NCBI RefSeq assembly: GCF_000759535.1
Contig: NZ_CP009455.1
Coordinates: forward strand, 1,178,001 to 1,242,000
DNA from: Pseudomonas cremoricolorata
GTDB lineage: Bacteria; Pseudomonadota; Gammaproteobacteria; Pseudomonadales; Pseudomonadaceae
Direction of reading: 5' to 3'
DNA length: 64,000 bases
A model generated the notes under the pieces. That model had not been told where the DNA came from, made no database searches, and worked only from the letters and a program-made list of their open reading frames with translations. Made by a program: the position numbers and the translations under genes. This document shows positions 38,317-46,672 of the stretch, in pieces. Positions within the stretch are counted from its first letter, which is position 1; each line of letters opens with the position of its first letter.

Positions 38317-39647
38317 GCGGCGGCCTCACGGGCAGCGGCCATCAGTGCCTCGATTTCGCTTACGGTCTTGGGCACGCCACCGCTGAGAATCTCGCAGCCT
38401 TGTCGGGTCACCACCACATCGTCCTCGATACGCACGCCGATGCCGCGCCATTTCTTGGCCACCGACTTGTCATCGGCACCGATGTAGATGCCTGGCTCGA
38501 CGGTCAATGCCATGCCTACTTCCAGCACCCGCCACTGGCCGCCGACCTTGTAGTCGCCGACGTCGTGTACATCCATGCCCAGCCAATGGCCGGCGCGGTG
38601 CATGTAGAAGGCGCGGTACGCCTCGCTGTCGATCAATGCCTGAACCTCGCCCTTGAGCAGGCCCAGTTCGACCAGGCCTTCGGTGATGACGCGAACGGTT
38701 GCCTCGTGGGCATGGTTCCAGTGCTTGCCCGGCGCAATCTCGGCGAATGCAGCCTCCTGAGCCTTCAGCACCAGCTCATAGATAGCTTTCTGCTCAGGCG
38801 AGAAGGTGCCGCTGACCGGGAAGGTGCGGGTGATGTCGCTGGCGTAGCAATCGATTTCGCAGCCGGCGTCGATCAGCACCAGGTCACCGTTCTTGAGCGC
38901 GGCGTCGTTCTCCTGGTAGTGCAGAATGCAGGCATTGCGTCCCGCCGCGACGATGGAGCCGTACGCCGGCATTTTCGCCCCGCCCTGGCGGAATATGTAA
39001 TCCAGCTCGGCCTCCAGGCTGTACTCATGCAGGCCGGCGCGGCAGGCCTGCATGGCGCGAACATGGGCGCGGGCGGAAATCTCGGCAGCCAGGCGCATCA
39101 CTTTCACTTCTGCGGCGGATTTATACAGGCGCATGTCGTGCAGCAGGTGATCCAGGGCAACGAACTCGTTCGGCGGCTGCGCACCGAGCCGGGCCTTGGA
39201 GCGGATCACGTTGATCCAGTCCATCAGCCGGCGATCGAATTCGGGGTTGCTGCCCATGGCGCTATAGACCCGCTCGCGGCCTTCGATCAGGCCGGGCAGG
39301 ATTTCGTCGATGTCGGCGATGGGAAACGCATCGTCTGCGCCATGCACCTTGATCGCACCGTCCTGGCCGGCGCGCAGGCCGTCCCATTGCTCGCGCTCAG
39401 GGTTGCGCTCACGGCAGAACAGCACGTACTCACCATGCTCGCGGCCGGGGATCAGGGCGATCACCGCCTCAGGTTCGGCAAAGCCGCTGAGGTACTGGAA
39501 ATCGCTGTCCTGGCGATAGACATGCTCGACATCGCGGTTGCGAATGGCGACCGCAGCCGCCGGCAGGATGGCGATGCTGTTGGGGACCATCTGCGCCATC
39601 AGCGCCTTGCGCCGACGGGCGTACTCCGCCTTGGGTATGTGGCTCAT
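38313..39647 (-). CDS. pepP: Xaa-Pro aminopeptidase P
   Basis: This 444-aa Mn-dependent metallopeptidase of the pita-bread fold removes N-terminal residues preceding proline. The dinuclear metal ligands are visible: two aspartates in LIDAGCEIDCYASDITRTFP, His in HRAGHWLGMDVHDVG, Glu in TVEPGIYIG and Glu in GVRIEDDVVVT. The ATG at 39647 gives a start SHIPKAEYARRRKALM, standard for the family. It is followed by ubiH with a four-base overlap and preceded by ygfB. Confidence 0.95.
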   Translation of the reverse strand: MSHIPKAEYARRRKALMAQMVPNSIAILPAAAVAIRNRDVEHVYRQDSDFQYLSGFAEPEAVIALIPGREHGEYVLFCRERNPEREQWDGLRAGQDGAIKVHGADDAFPIADIDEILPGLIEGRERVYSAMGSNPEFDRRLMDWINVIRSKARLGAQPPNEFVALDHLLHDMRLYKSAAEVKVMRLAAEISARAHVRAMQACRAGLHEYSLEAELDYIFRQGGAKMPAYGSIVAAGRNACILHYQENDAALKNGDLVLIDAGCEIDCYASDITRTFPVSGTFSPEQKAIYELVLKAQEAAFAEIAPGKHWNHAHEATVRVITEGLVELGLLKGEVQALIDSEAYRAFYMHRAGHWLGMDVHDVGDYKVGGQWRVLEVGMALTVEPGIYIGADDKSVAKKWRGIGVRIEDDVVVTRQGCEILSGGVPKTVSEIEALMAAAREAAA

Positions 39648-39669
39648 GGGCAAAACGACCCCCGGATGA

Positions 39670-40224
39670 TCAGTGCAGCGATGGCTTGGGCTCAGGCGCG
39701 GCCGGCTTGGCCAGTTCGGTGAACAGCAACAGTGGCGCCACACGCAGGTACTCCATGACCTCCATGTAGTCGTTCTCGCCGTCTTCGGATTCTTCCAGCG
39801 CTTCCTGCACCTGGGAAATGGCCACCAGGTCCTGCAGCACTTCCTTGGCGTCGCTGCTCAGGTCGAGGCCGCCCGAATGCTGACCGAAGCCTGCGAGGAA
39901 GCCCTGGCACCACTGTCCCAGCGCCACGGCGCGGTCGAGCAGCGCCGCTTCGTCGCCCGGCAGCAGCAGAACCAGGGCGATGTCTTCGCCGGTCAGCTCG
40001 CCCTTGACCATTTCCTGCAGGCCGATCAGGGCATTGCGAACCGGGTCGGATGGCTCGTTTTCCAGCAGTTGCGCCGCATCGGCCAGCCAGGCCTCGGCAT
40101 CGAAGCCGGCACCGGCGCAGCAGCGGCCGAGCAGCAGGCCGTGCAGTTCGGCGGGAGAAACAGGATGCCCGTTACTGGAAAGCAACGTAGCGAACGCGGT
40201 ATACGGCGAATGGGTATTAGGCAT
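39670..40224 (-). CDS. YgfB/YecA-family protein
   Basis: This 184-aa protein of the UPF0149 family starts [21 protein letters not shown] and contains [17 protein letters not shown]. It lies upstream of pepP-ubiH as in many gammaproteobacteria. Homologous YgfB in P. aeruginosa has been linked to repression of beta-lactamase and cell-wall recycling control, but function is not visible in the sequence. The ATG at 40224 is preferred over a TTG two codons upstream. It is divergent from the zapA pair. Confidence 0.85.
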   Translation of the reverse strand: MPNTHSPYTAFATLLSSNGHPVSPAELHGLLLGRCCAGAGFDAEAWLADAAQLLENEPSDPVRNALIGLQEMVKGELTGEDIALVLLLPGDEAALLDRAVALGQWCQGFLAGFGQHSGGLDLSSDAKEVLQDLVAISQVQEALEESEDGENDYMEVMEYLRVAPLLLFTELAKPAAPEPKPSLH

Positions 40225-40369
40225 GGGCAACTAGGCGCCAGACGGCGCGATGACTAGAATGAAGGGCTTGTATCCTAGCACCGGCAGACGCGCCAAGACC
40301 ATCGGCACTGGCCGCCGGGGCAGGCACCGAGGCATGATCGTCTGGCGAGTCAACGATGGAGCGAAGCGA

Positions 40370-40588
40370 GTGCAACCCACGCAAGAGAACGACCTGCAAA
40401 CGCTCATGAGCCGGTTCGAGATACTGATCGAGCGGGTCGAGCAACTAAAACGGCGAAATGCACTCCTAATGGCTCAGGAAAAATCCTGGCGCGAGGAGCG
40501 CGCCCTCCTCATCGACAAGAACGAGATCGCCAGGCGCAAGGTCGAATCGATGATCGTGCGCCTCAAGGCCCTGGAGCAAGACTCATGA
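40370..40588 (+). CDS. TIGR02449-family coiled-coil protein
   Basis: This small protein (72 aa from the GTG at 40370) is almost entirely helical. A coiled-coil heptad pattern runs through LMSRFEILIERVEQLKRRNALL. It precedes zapA with a four-base overlap, a pairing conserved in Pseudomonas. That suggests a role with the divisome, resembling ZapB in character, but no function is proven. The GTG has GGAG eight bases upstream; open in-frame codons further upstream (to 40250) look non-coding. Confidence 0.75.
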   Translation: MQPTQENDLQTLMSRFEILIERVEQLKRRNALLMAQEKSWREERALLIDKNEIARRKVESMIVRLKALEQDS

Positions 40589-40902
40589 GTTCACCCAACA
40601 GCGTCACCGTGCAGATTCTCGACAAAGAATATTCGATCATCTGCCCGCCGGAAGAACGCAGCAATCTGGTCGGTGCCGCGCGTTACCTCGACGGCAAGAT
40701 GCGCGAGATCCGCAGCAGTGGCAAAGTCATTGGCGCCGACCGCATCGCGGTCATGGCCGCGCTCAACATCACCCACGAACTGCTGCACCGCCAGGAGACC
40801 CCGGACGCCCCGCCGGTGATCACCAGCCGCGAGCAGGTACGTGAACTGCTGGAGCGTGTCGATCAGGCGTTGTCCGACGACGTGGGTAGTAAAATCGACT
40901 GA
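40585..40902 (+). CDS. zapA: Cell division protein ZapA
   Basis: This 105-aa cytoplasmic protein binds FtsZ and stabilises the Z ring. The start VTVQILDKEYSIICPPEER and the helix VGAARYLDGKMREIRSSGK are characteristic, followed by the C-terminal coiled coil (ALNITHELLHRQ). It overlaps the upstream coiled-coil gene by four bases and is followed by 6S RNA and ygfA, the order known across gammaproteobacteria. Confidence 0.93.
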   Translation: MSSPNSVTVQILDKEYSIICPPEERSNLVGAARYLDGKMREIRSSGKVIGADRIAVMAALNITHELLHRQETPDAPPVITSREQVRELLERVDQALSDDVGSKID

Positions 40903-40920
40903 CGTGGGTATACTGGCGCC

Positions 40921-41099
40921 ACTCCCTGGTGGATGCGCCAGTCGGTTATGTCCCTGAGCCGATACGCACAACCACGGGGGTTGCACGCTGAGGCAGGTGT
41001 GCATGTCCGCCTGACGGAAAGCCTTAATGCCTCCTGCAATCTCCACCTTGAACTTTCGGGTTCAAGGGCTACACCGATAGCGGTCTTATCGGGGAGCCT
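40921..41099 (+). ncRNA. ssrS: 6S RNA
   Basis: This RNA binds sigma70 RNA polymerase and represses transcription in stationary phase. Recognition rests on the conserved blocks GTCCCTGAGCCGATA, GCATGTCCG, GACGGAAAGCCTTAA and CACCTTGAACTTTCGGGTTC, in the same order as in E. coli and P. aeruginosa, and on its position between zapA and ygfA. The ends pair (CTCCC with GGGAG). A -10 box TATACT at 40909-40914 sets the start near 40921. The 3' end is approximate. Confidence 0.93.
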
Positions 41100-41107
41100 G
41101 AATTCTC

Positions 41108-41135
41108 TTGCCCGCCTTCCCTGGCGGGCAATTTG
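41108..41135 (+). terminator. Hairpin between 6S RNA and ygfA
   Basis: TTGCCCGCC pairs with GGCGGGCAA around a six-base loop (41108-41131), followed by a short T-run. It lies just after the 6S RNA. It could end the 6S transcript or act as a processing or attenuation point, because 6S and ygfA are co-transcribed in other bacteria. Confidence 0.7.
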
Positions 41136-41180
41136 TCTGGGCCGTCCACGCCGGCCTGTCGATTCGAGACCGCCTGTGCC

Positions 41181-41810
41181 ATGACCGACACCGCGCCGCT
41201 CACCCGCCCCCAGCTTCGTCGCCTGCTGCGTGATGCACGCCGTGCGCTCACCCCGTTGCAACAGCGACAGGCTGCCCGTGGGCTGTACCGGCAGCTGGCG
41301 CAGCACCCGCTGTTCCGCCGCGCCCGGCACATCGCCCTGTACCTGCCCAACGACGGTGAAATCGATCCACGCCTACTGTTGCGTGAGGCTCAGCGGCGCG
41401 GCAAGCGCACGTATCTGCCGGTACTGCACGCCTGGCCTCGCACGCACATGGTCTTTCAACGCTTCGACGCCCACGAACCCTTGCGGCCCAACCGCTTCGG
41501 CATTGCCGAGCCGGTGATCAACCGCAAACGGCAGCGGCCAACCTGGGCGCTGGACCTGATTCTGCTACCACTGGTCGGGTTCGATGAGGTGGGTGGCCGG
41601 CTGGGCATGGGCGGCGGCTTCTACGACCGCAGCCTGGCTTACCAATCAAGGCGTAAGGGCTGGAAGAAGCCGCTGTTGCTGGGGCTGGCCCACGAGTGCC
41701 AGAAGGTCGAACGGCTGACCCAGGCCAGCTGGGATGTGCCGTTGAAGGGAACGGTATCCGACGGGGGATGGTACCTGGCCTCGGCCCCAGAGGCCGCGAC
41801 CTGCATCTAG
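41181..41810 (+). CDS. ygfA: 5-formyltetrahydrofolate cyclo-ligase
   Basis: This 209-aa ATP-dependent enzyme converts 5-formyl-THF to 5,10-methenyl-THF. The conserved C-terminal motif is LPLVGFDEVGGRLGMGGGFYD (seen as PLVGFDEVGGRLGMGGG), and the N-terminal ATP region is RRLLRDARRAL. The ATG at 41181 lies behind the 6S RNA hairpin. YgfA next to 6S RNA is a widely conserved arrangement linked to stationary phase and persistence. Its stop overlaps the end of a convergent small gene by four bases. Confidence 0.92.
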   Translation: MTDTAPLTRPQLRRLLRDARRALTPLQQRQAARGLYRQLAQHPLFRRARHIALYLPNDGEIDPRLLLREAQRRGKRTYLPVLHAWPRTHMVFQRFDAHEPLRPNRFGIAEPVINRKRQRPTWALDLILLPLVGFDEVGGRLGMGGGFYDRSLAYQSRRKGWKKPLLLGLAHECQKVERLTQASWDVPLKGTVSDGGWYLASAPEAATCI

Positions 41811-41956
41811 CGTATCGATTGAACCTGCACGACCGGAGCCTGGTACGCAGCGTCGAGCTTGCGTTCCCAGAAGCTTTGCGCGTAACCGGTAGTGACGACA
41901 CCTAGACCGAAGATGAAGACCAGGACCCAGAGCAGATCCGGTTTGCGTTTGTTCAT
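41807..41956 (-). CDS. Small single-span membrane protein
   Basis: This 49-aa product begins MNKRKPDLLWVLVFIFGLG. It has one hydrophobic segment (residues about 8-26) after a basic start, then a short polar tail. I recognise it as the kind of small conserved Pseudomonas membrane protein of unknown function. The ATG at 41956 has a GGGGGG stretch upstream as a possible ribosome site. It converges on ygfA with a four-base overlap. A longer open frame upstream adds 30 residues without features. Confidence 0.65.
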   Translation of the reverse strand: MNKRKPDLLWVLVFIFGLGVVTTGYAQSFWERKLDAAYQAPVVQVQSIR

Positions 41957-42131
41957 CGATTGCCCCCCAGGCAAACAGATCAGCCCCGTCTGCACACAGG
42001 GGCTGACAGGGCAACGAGCTTTGAAATCGCGCGCATTCTGCGACAACCCAAGTCGCCACGCAAATGCTGTTTGTCACCGCTGGTCGGTTTGATGAAACAG
42101 ATTATTTCACCGACTGTCAGGAGCATCCCAG

Positions 42132-42584
42132 ATGGCCTATTGGCTGATGAAATCCGAACCCGAAGAGCTATCCATCGAAGGGTTGAGCCGCTTGGACGAG
42201 GCCCGTTGGGACGGCGTACGCAACTACCAGGCGCGCAATTTCCTGAGGGCCATGAGCCTAGGCGATGAATGCTTTTTCTACCACTCCAGCTGTCCGCAAC
42301 CGGGCATTGCCGGTATAGCGCGGATCATCACGGCGGCCTACCCCGACCCCACGGCACTGGACCCAAGCAGCCCCTATCATGATGCAAAAGCAAGTGCGGA
42401 AAAAAACCCGTGGAGTGCGGTGGATGTCGCCCACGTACGGACTTTCCGGCACGTGCTCCCGCTTGGACTGCTCAAGCAACAGACGGCACTCGCCGAGCTG
42501 CCTTTGGTGCACAAAGGCAGCCGGCTGTCGGTGATGCCTGTGAGCGAAGCGCAGTGGGCGGCGATCATGGCGCTGAGCGCCTGA
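42132..42584 (+). CDS. EVE-domain protein
   Basis: This 150-aa protein is a single EVE domain, a PUA-like fold that binds modified bases or RNA. The start AYWLMKSEPEELSIEGL and the motif WDGVRNYQARNFLRAMSLGDECFFYHS (seen in parts) are diagnostic. AGGAG lies nine bases before the ATG. Stand-alone EVE proteins are common in proteobacteria, with roles still poorly defined. Nothing here points to a defence locus. Confidence 0.92.
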   Translation: MAYWLMKSEPEELSIEGLSRLDEARWDGVRNYQARNFLRAMSLGDECFFYHSSCPQPGIAGIARIITAAYPDPTALDPSSPYHDAKASAEKNPWSAVDVAHVRTFRHVLPLGLLKQQTALAELPLVHKGSRLSVMPVSEAQWAAIMALSA

Positions 42585-42612
42585 GCCGCCCCGCCCCGCT
42601 CCGCCCCGCACG

Positions 42613-45087
42613 CTACGGCAAGACAGCCTTCGCGCATTGCCCTTCAATGGCCTGCAACGATTCGCCGGCAGGCTCTGATGTAGTGAATCGGCACTCGACG
42701 TCGAAGCTGCCATCGATAGCTTGCAACAGCACGGCCCGCCACCGCTCAGGGAAACTACGCTCACGGAAATTCATGCGTACTTCCAGCATGGTGCTGCCGT
42801 CGACCAGATGATTGTCGTTCAGGTGATCGTTCTCGAACGTCCCATCACCACCCACGGTGGCGACGGCAGGCCAGGAGCCATCGCGATTGTGCACTTCGAC
42901 ATCGGCACCTGCCGGAGCGCCTGTACCGTTGACCCAGATCGCCCCGGTCTGCGTGCGCCTTACGCGCAAGCTGGTCACCACTGGACGCTGTGTCACAGTC
43001 GCTTGCTGTGATGCCCCCGCGCTGTTGGCCGTACGAAGCTCGAGCAGGGTTGCACCGTCGCGCAAATAGCCTTTGTCGAGGGCATCATTGCGGTAGCGTC
43101 CGAACGCATCGGCGGTAGCGACGCCCGCCCGGCCATTGTGCTGGGTACGCGCTTCGATGACCGCTCCTGGTGGCCAGGCATGGCCTTCGATCTGCACATT
43201 TCTGCCCTGCGCCGAAAAGGCCCAGACATCCAGTATCCGCGACTCGGCACTGCCACCGAACACCGGAACCTGGGTAGGTTGGCCGGGTGGTTTGGGAAGG
43301 CTCAATGCGGCGATCTGTGCCAGTGTCTGTGCATCGGGGCGCAGGCCCCAGGCGCCGAAGTACTCGGACAGATCCGCATTAGCGGCCTTGCTCGCCTCGA
43401 CTTGGAACAGGCGCTTGCGAGCGGCTTTGTCGCCAGGGTCGCCCAAGGTGCGCGCCGCCCGCTCCAGACGCGGATAGAACGTATCACCAAAGCTGCGTCG
43501 CAACTGCTCGAACATCACCTCGCGATTGGCGCCTGTGTTGCTTTCCATGTTGTCGAATTCACGCTCCGCATCGGGCTGCATGAGATAAATCTGCGCGCGG
43601 TCCCAGGTCGCTGCCCGTGGGCCGACCGGCAAGCTTTCTCCCCAGAAACGACGCAGCGCCGCCGTGGTGAAGATGTTCACCGTTACCTCCCCCAGCGAGG
43701 GCATGTCCCACGGCCAGACGGTGCTCTGGCGCTGATGCCCCAGCTCGTGCCACAGGCCCCAAGTGGACGGCGCTCTCAACACGGACAGCGCGTCCAGAGC
43801 AGGATAGGGCATGTTGGCGCTGTAGTCCGAGGCATTTGGATTGACGCCTGCGCAGGTCTCCACTACCCAAGGACGCAAAGGGCTGGCCTGATGGGGCGGC
43901 TGTTGGCCGTCCAGCCCGGCAGCCGCGCTCTGTGCGTTGATACCCATCTGGTAATAGAGCATCAACGCCGTCGGGTGGCTCTCTGGACCCACGTATTTTG
44001 CCGACGACAAGCTGCTGGCGATGACCACGCTACTACCCGAATGCAGCGCATACGGAACCGTCGACGCGTCCAGCATCGAGGTCCATGCAGAATAATCGAC
44101 CCCTTCGGTGTAATAGGGCACTGGCATCGCAGTCTGACCCAGCTCGACCGTGACTCGGCTACCGGCCTCGGGCGCCACAAAACGCATGAGAACCAGTCCC
44201 CCTTGGACCGGTTGATAGATGGTATTGGTCCCATTGCGCAACGCCGTAACCGACATGCCCCTCTCGCAGGTCGACGGCTCCCAAGGCTGAACCAGCGAAT
44301 TCACCCCCACGGCCAACTGCAACGTGGCGCCGGCTGGCAAGCCGCTGACCTGCACCTGCAGTGGCGTCGAATGATTCAGGTAGAAACCGGTGGGTTGCCA
44401 GTCCGACCATTTCAACCGCTGCTTGAGCCGCTGCTGTTCGGCGCTGGCGTCCGGCAGAGGGCTCAGGACTAGCCTGCGCGACTGCGGAAAGCGCTCGAGC
44501 TGACGCTGCTCGAACGTCGGGCCGCGTGGCACGATGCTGTCGCTCCACAACTGCCCCGCATCGACCTGCTCAGCGCATGTGTCCAGGCTGACGCGCGCGC
44601 CATCGAACGCCAGACAGCGCTCTTCAGTGGAGTAAGCGTTCTGCAGCCTGACAAAACCGGGTTGACCATCTCGTACTCGCCAGGCGTGCTCGGCTCTGGA
44701 AGGGGCGCAGGCAGCGACCTTGGCCTGCCACCCGACATTTACCAGACACCGCTGCGGGCTCGGGCCGCCGACCTCCTGCAGCATCATCCCTTGCCCGGTC
44801 GGCACGGTCTGCCACTGCCCCTTGCCCGCGATGTCACAACGATCGAGCGTTGGAGAACTACCGTCCGCACCCACCACCAGGCATTTGCGCGCCTGACCGC
44901 TGTCACTGGCACGTTTGCTGATGAGCGTACCGGGGTTGGCGGACGCGGTATCGTTGACGGGTGAATCGAACGCGAACGATGCCGAAGCGGCGGTTACGCT
45001 CGCCGACAGCAGCAGTGCCGCAAGGCCGAGGGGAACAAGGGGTGTACCGGGGATCCTGTGCAGACGCGGTAAGGTCGAACTGTTCAT
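42613..45087 (-). CDS. Secreted M60-family (ImpA/enhancin-like) metalloprotease
   Basis: This 824-aa protein carries a signal peptide (about residues 1-37). A cysteine-rich, ricin-lectin-like segment follows at about 55-182, with repeated Cys and QW/RC patterns. The catalytic gluzincin domain has zinc ligands His447 and His451 in WHELGHQRQ and a likely third ligand Glu467 in SLGEVTVN, the HExxH...E layout of M60 peptidases. Two related C-terminal modules (about 622-700 and 705-780) look like beta-sandwich repeats. M60 enzymes, including P. aeruginosa ImpA, cleave mucin-type O-glycoproteins, so a host- or surface-glycoprotein substrate is likely. AGGAG lies eight bases before the ATG. It sits alone between housekeeping genes, suggesting acquisition. 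Confidence 0.85.
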   Translation of the reverse strand: MNSSTLPRLHRIPGTPLVPLGLAALLLSASVTAASASFAFDSPVNDTASANPGTLISKRASDSGQARKCLVVGADGSSPTLDRCDIAGKGQWQTVPTGQGMMLQEVGGPSPQRCLVNVGWQAKVAACAPSRAEHAWRVRDGQPGFVRLQNAYSTEERCLAFDGARVSLDTCAEQVDAGQLWSDSIVPRGPTFEQRQLERFPQSRRLVLSPLPDASAEQQRLKQRLKWSDWQPTGFYLNHSTPLQVQVSGLPAGATLQLAVGVNSLVQPWEPSTCERGMSVTALRNGTNTIYQPVQGGLVLMRFVAPEAGSRVTVELGQTAMPVPYYTEGVDYSAWTSMLDASTVPYALHSGSSVVIASSLSSAKYVGPESHPTALMLYYQMGINAQSAAAGLDGQQPPHQASPLRPWVVETCAGVNPNASDYSANMPYPALDALSVLRAPSTWGLWHELGHQRQSTVWPWDMPSLGEVTVNIFTTAALRRFWGESLPVGPRAATWDRAQIYLMQPDAEREFDNMESNTGANREVMFEQLRRSFGDTFYPRLERAARTLGDPGDKAARKRLFQVEASKAANADLSEYFGAWGLRPDAQTLAQIAALSLPKPPGQPTQVPVFGGSAESRILDVWAFSAQGRNVQIEGHAWPPGAVIEARTQHNGRAGVATADAFGRYRNDALDKGYLRDGATLLELRTANSAGASQQATVTQRPVVTSLRVRRTQTGAIWVNGTGAPAGADVEVHNRDGSWPAVATVGGDGTFENDHLNDNHLVDGSTMLEVRMNFRERSFPERWRAVLLQAIDGSFDVECRFTTSEPAGESLQAIEGQCAKAVLP

Positions 45088-45238
45088 CCATGTCTCTCCT
45101 GAAACCCTCGCGCCGAGCCGCTCGAATCAAGAGGCTTGCGGCGACGTCGATGACGCTCGAGGGATTCAGGACATTCCAGCGAAGCAGCCTAGCGCCTACA
45201 ACTGACAGAACTGACAGGCCGCCCGGATAACCAAGGCC

Positions 45239-45646
45239 CTACTGCACGATCAGATTGTTGAACAGCAAGTCTTCGACGATCGGCTTGCCCTCTTCGCTTT
45301 CCAGCACTTGCTGGACTTGCTTCAAGGCCTCCTGGCGCAGCCGCTCCTTGGCTTCGACGTTACTCATGCTGTCAAGGGTCTGCTGGGTGAACAAGGCAAC
45401 CAGCTGATTGCGAATCAGCGGCTCGTGCAGCTTCACCGCCGCAGCCGCCTCGGCGCCGGTCACGCGCAGAGCGACATCGGCCTTGTACACGTGCAGTTTC
45501 GGGCTGCCATCGAGGGCGTAGTTGCCCACGAATGGCGGGGTCAGGCTGTAGTAGGAGACCTTGGCCTCTCCTTCCTTGGCTTCCTCTTCAGCCAGTGCCG
45601 CCATGGGTAGCAACAAGGCCAGCACCATCAAGATCCACGCTTTCAC
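45239..45646 (-). CDS. FliL-family protein, orphan
   Basis: This 135-aa exported protein has a clear signal or anchor (KAWILMVLALLLPMAALA) and an acidic linker (EEEAKEGEA). The FliL-like domain follows: YYSLTPPFVGNY and a C-terminal amphipathic helix ending VEDLLFNNLIVQ. FliL proper binds the flagellar stator ring, but no flagellar gene is nearby and the protein is shorter than FliL. I would call it a FliL-related protein of uncertain role. Confidence 0.8.
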   Translation of the reverse strand: MKAWILMVLALLLPMAALAEEEAKEGEAKVSYYSLTPPFVGNYALDGSPKLHVYKADVALRVTGAEAAAAVKLHEPLIRNQLVALFTQQTLDSMSNVEAKERLRQEALKQVQQVLESEEGKPIVEDLLFNNLIVQ

Positions 45647-45811
45647 GGTTCAGCTCCTTTCGTAGTTGGCGCCAGCTTAACCAGCGAGTGCAGTAAACCC
45701 AAGCGCATCGATTCGCACTTGGGCATTGCTACAGGTATCGGCCAACGTCGGCAAAGAAAGAGGCCCGCCGTGGTGTCACGCGCTGGATTGGCAGACTGCG
45801 CTCGGCAATCC

Positions 45812-46462
45812 TCACGCCTGACGCAAGGTATGACAGCGCTTGAAACGCGCCTCCAGGTTGCGATCAGGCATCTGATGATCACGCAGGGCATGCAGGGTCT
45901 GCTCGACGTAATCGCGGGTGCTGCCGAAGCGTCCTTCAGCCCTGGCGAGAATCTCGCTGAGCAGTGTGTCCGGCAGGTTACCGGCGTAACACGGCAGATG
46001 CCGTTCGAGCACGAAGCCCAGCGCCTGCACCTTGCTGCCGTCGTCCAGCCGGCAATTGAGCCAGTGCGGACGGTAGGCCGGGTACGGCATCTCGCGCTGC
46101 CACAGCGCCATCAGCGAATCTTCCAGGCTGCCTTCGTCGAGGCGATAGGCGAAGCCGCTGCACGAGCCGCCGCGGTCGAGCCCGAAGACCAGCCCAGGCG
46201 TCTGCGGTGTACCACGGTGCGCGTGCGACCACAGGTACAGACCGCGGTGATAGCCATGCACCCTGGCGCGCTGTCGCTCCAGGGTATTGCCCTCGGGACG
46301 CCAGATCAACGAGCCGTAGGCAAACAGCCAGACCGGGCCACCGGCATGGCGCGACATGGTCGAGGTCATCGAGTGGAGTAATTGCTCGTGGCTCAGTTGC
46401 GGGCCGAAATCGAGCCGTGGAGGGTAGGAGACTTTCCAGGACGTAGGTTCACTTACCGCCAT
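45812..46462 (-). CDS. chaC: ChaC-family gamma-glutamylcyclotransferase
   Basis: This 216-aa cytoplasmic enzyme degrades glutathione to 5-oxoproline and Cys-Gly. The substrate loop VWLFAYGSLIWRP is the ChaC fingerprint, and the glutamate-bearing segment around ALWQREMPYPAYRP is present. I used the ATG at 46462; an in-frame GTG at 46492 would add ten residues, and neither has a strong ribosome site. The glutathione link with gshA is thematic, not positional. Confidence 0.9.
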   Translation of the reverse strand: MAVSEPTSWKVSYPPRLDFGPQLSHEQLLHSMTSTMSRHAGGPVWLFAYGSLIWRPEGNTLERQRARVHGYHRGLYLWSHAHRGTPQTPGLVFGLDRGGSCSGFAYRLDEGSLEDSLMALWQREMPYPAYRPHWLNCRLDDGSKVQALGFVLERHLPCYAGNLPDTLLSEILARAEGRFGSTRDYVEQTLHALRDHQMPDRNLEARFKRCHTLRQA

Positions 46463-46638
46463 AACGTGCCGCCATTGCTTCTCATAAAACACTGGAGCAT
46501 CGAACTGTAACTGAGTGATGCCGTTATGAACTTACCGTACGGCGGAACGGTCGCCGCTTTCAAGTCCGTCGAGCGCTATTGACCCGGTTCTGATAAACCG
46601 TCTTGGCATAACGACCTGCCTGCGGTTTCTATGCCAGA

Positions 46639-46663
46639 CGCCCTGGCGTGCCTTGGCAGGGCG
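46639..46663 (-). terminator. Hairpin after the reductase gene
   Basis: CGCCCTG and CAGGGCG form a 7-bp stem beginning ten bases after the reductase stop codon. No T-run follows on the minus strand. The region 46463-46638 shows nothing else. Confidence 0.4.
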
Positions 46664-46672
46664 CCGGTGCAG

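Noticed and set aside
42132..42584. EVE-domain gene as part of a modified-DNA restriction system
   Set aside because: No nuclease, methylase or ATPase gene is adjacent. Stand-alone EVE genes are common in proteobacteria.
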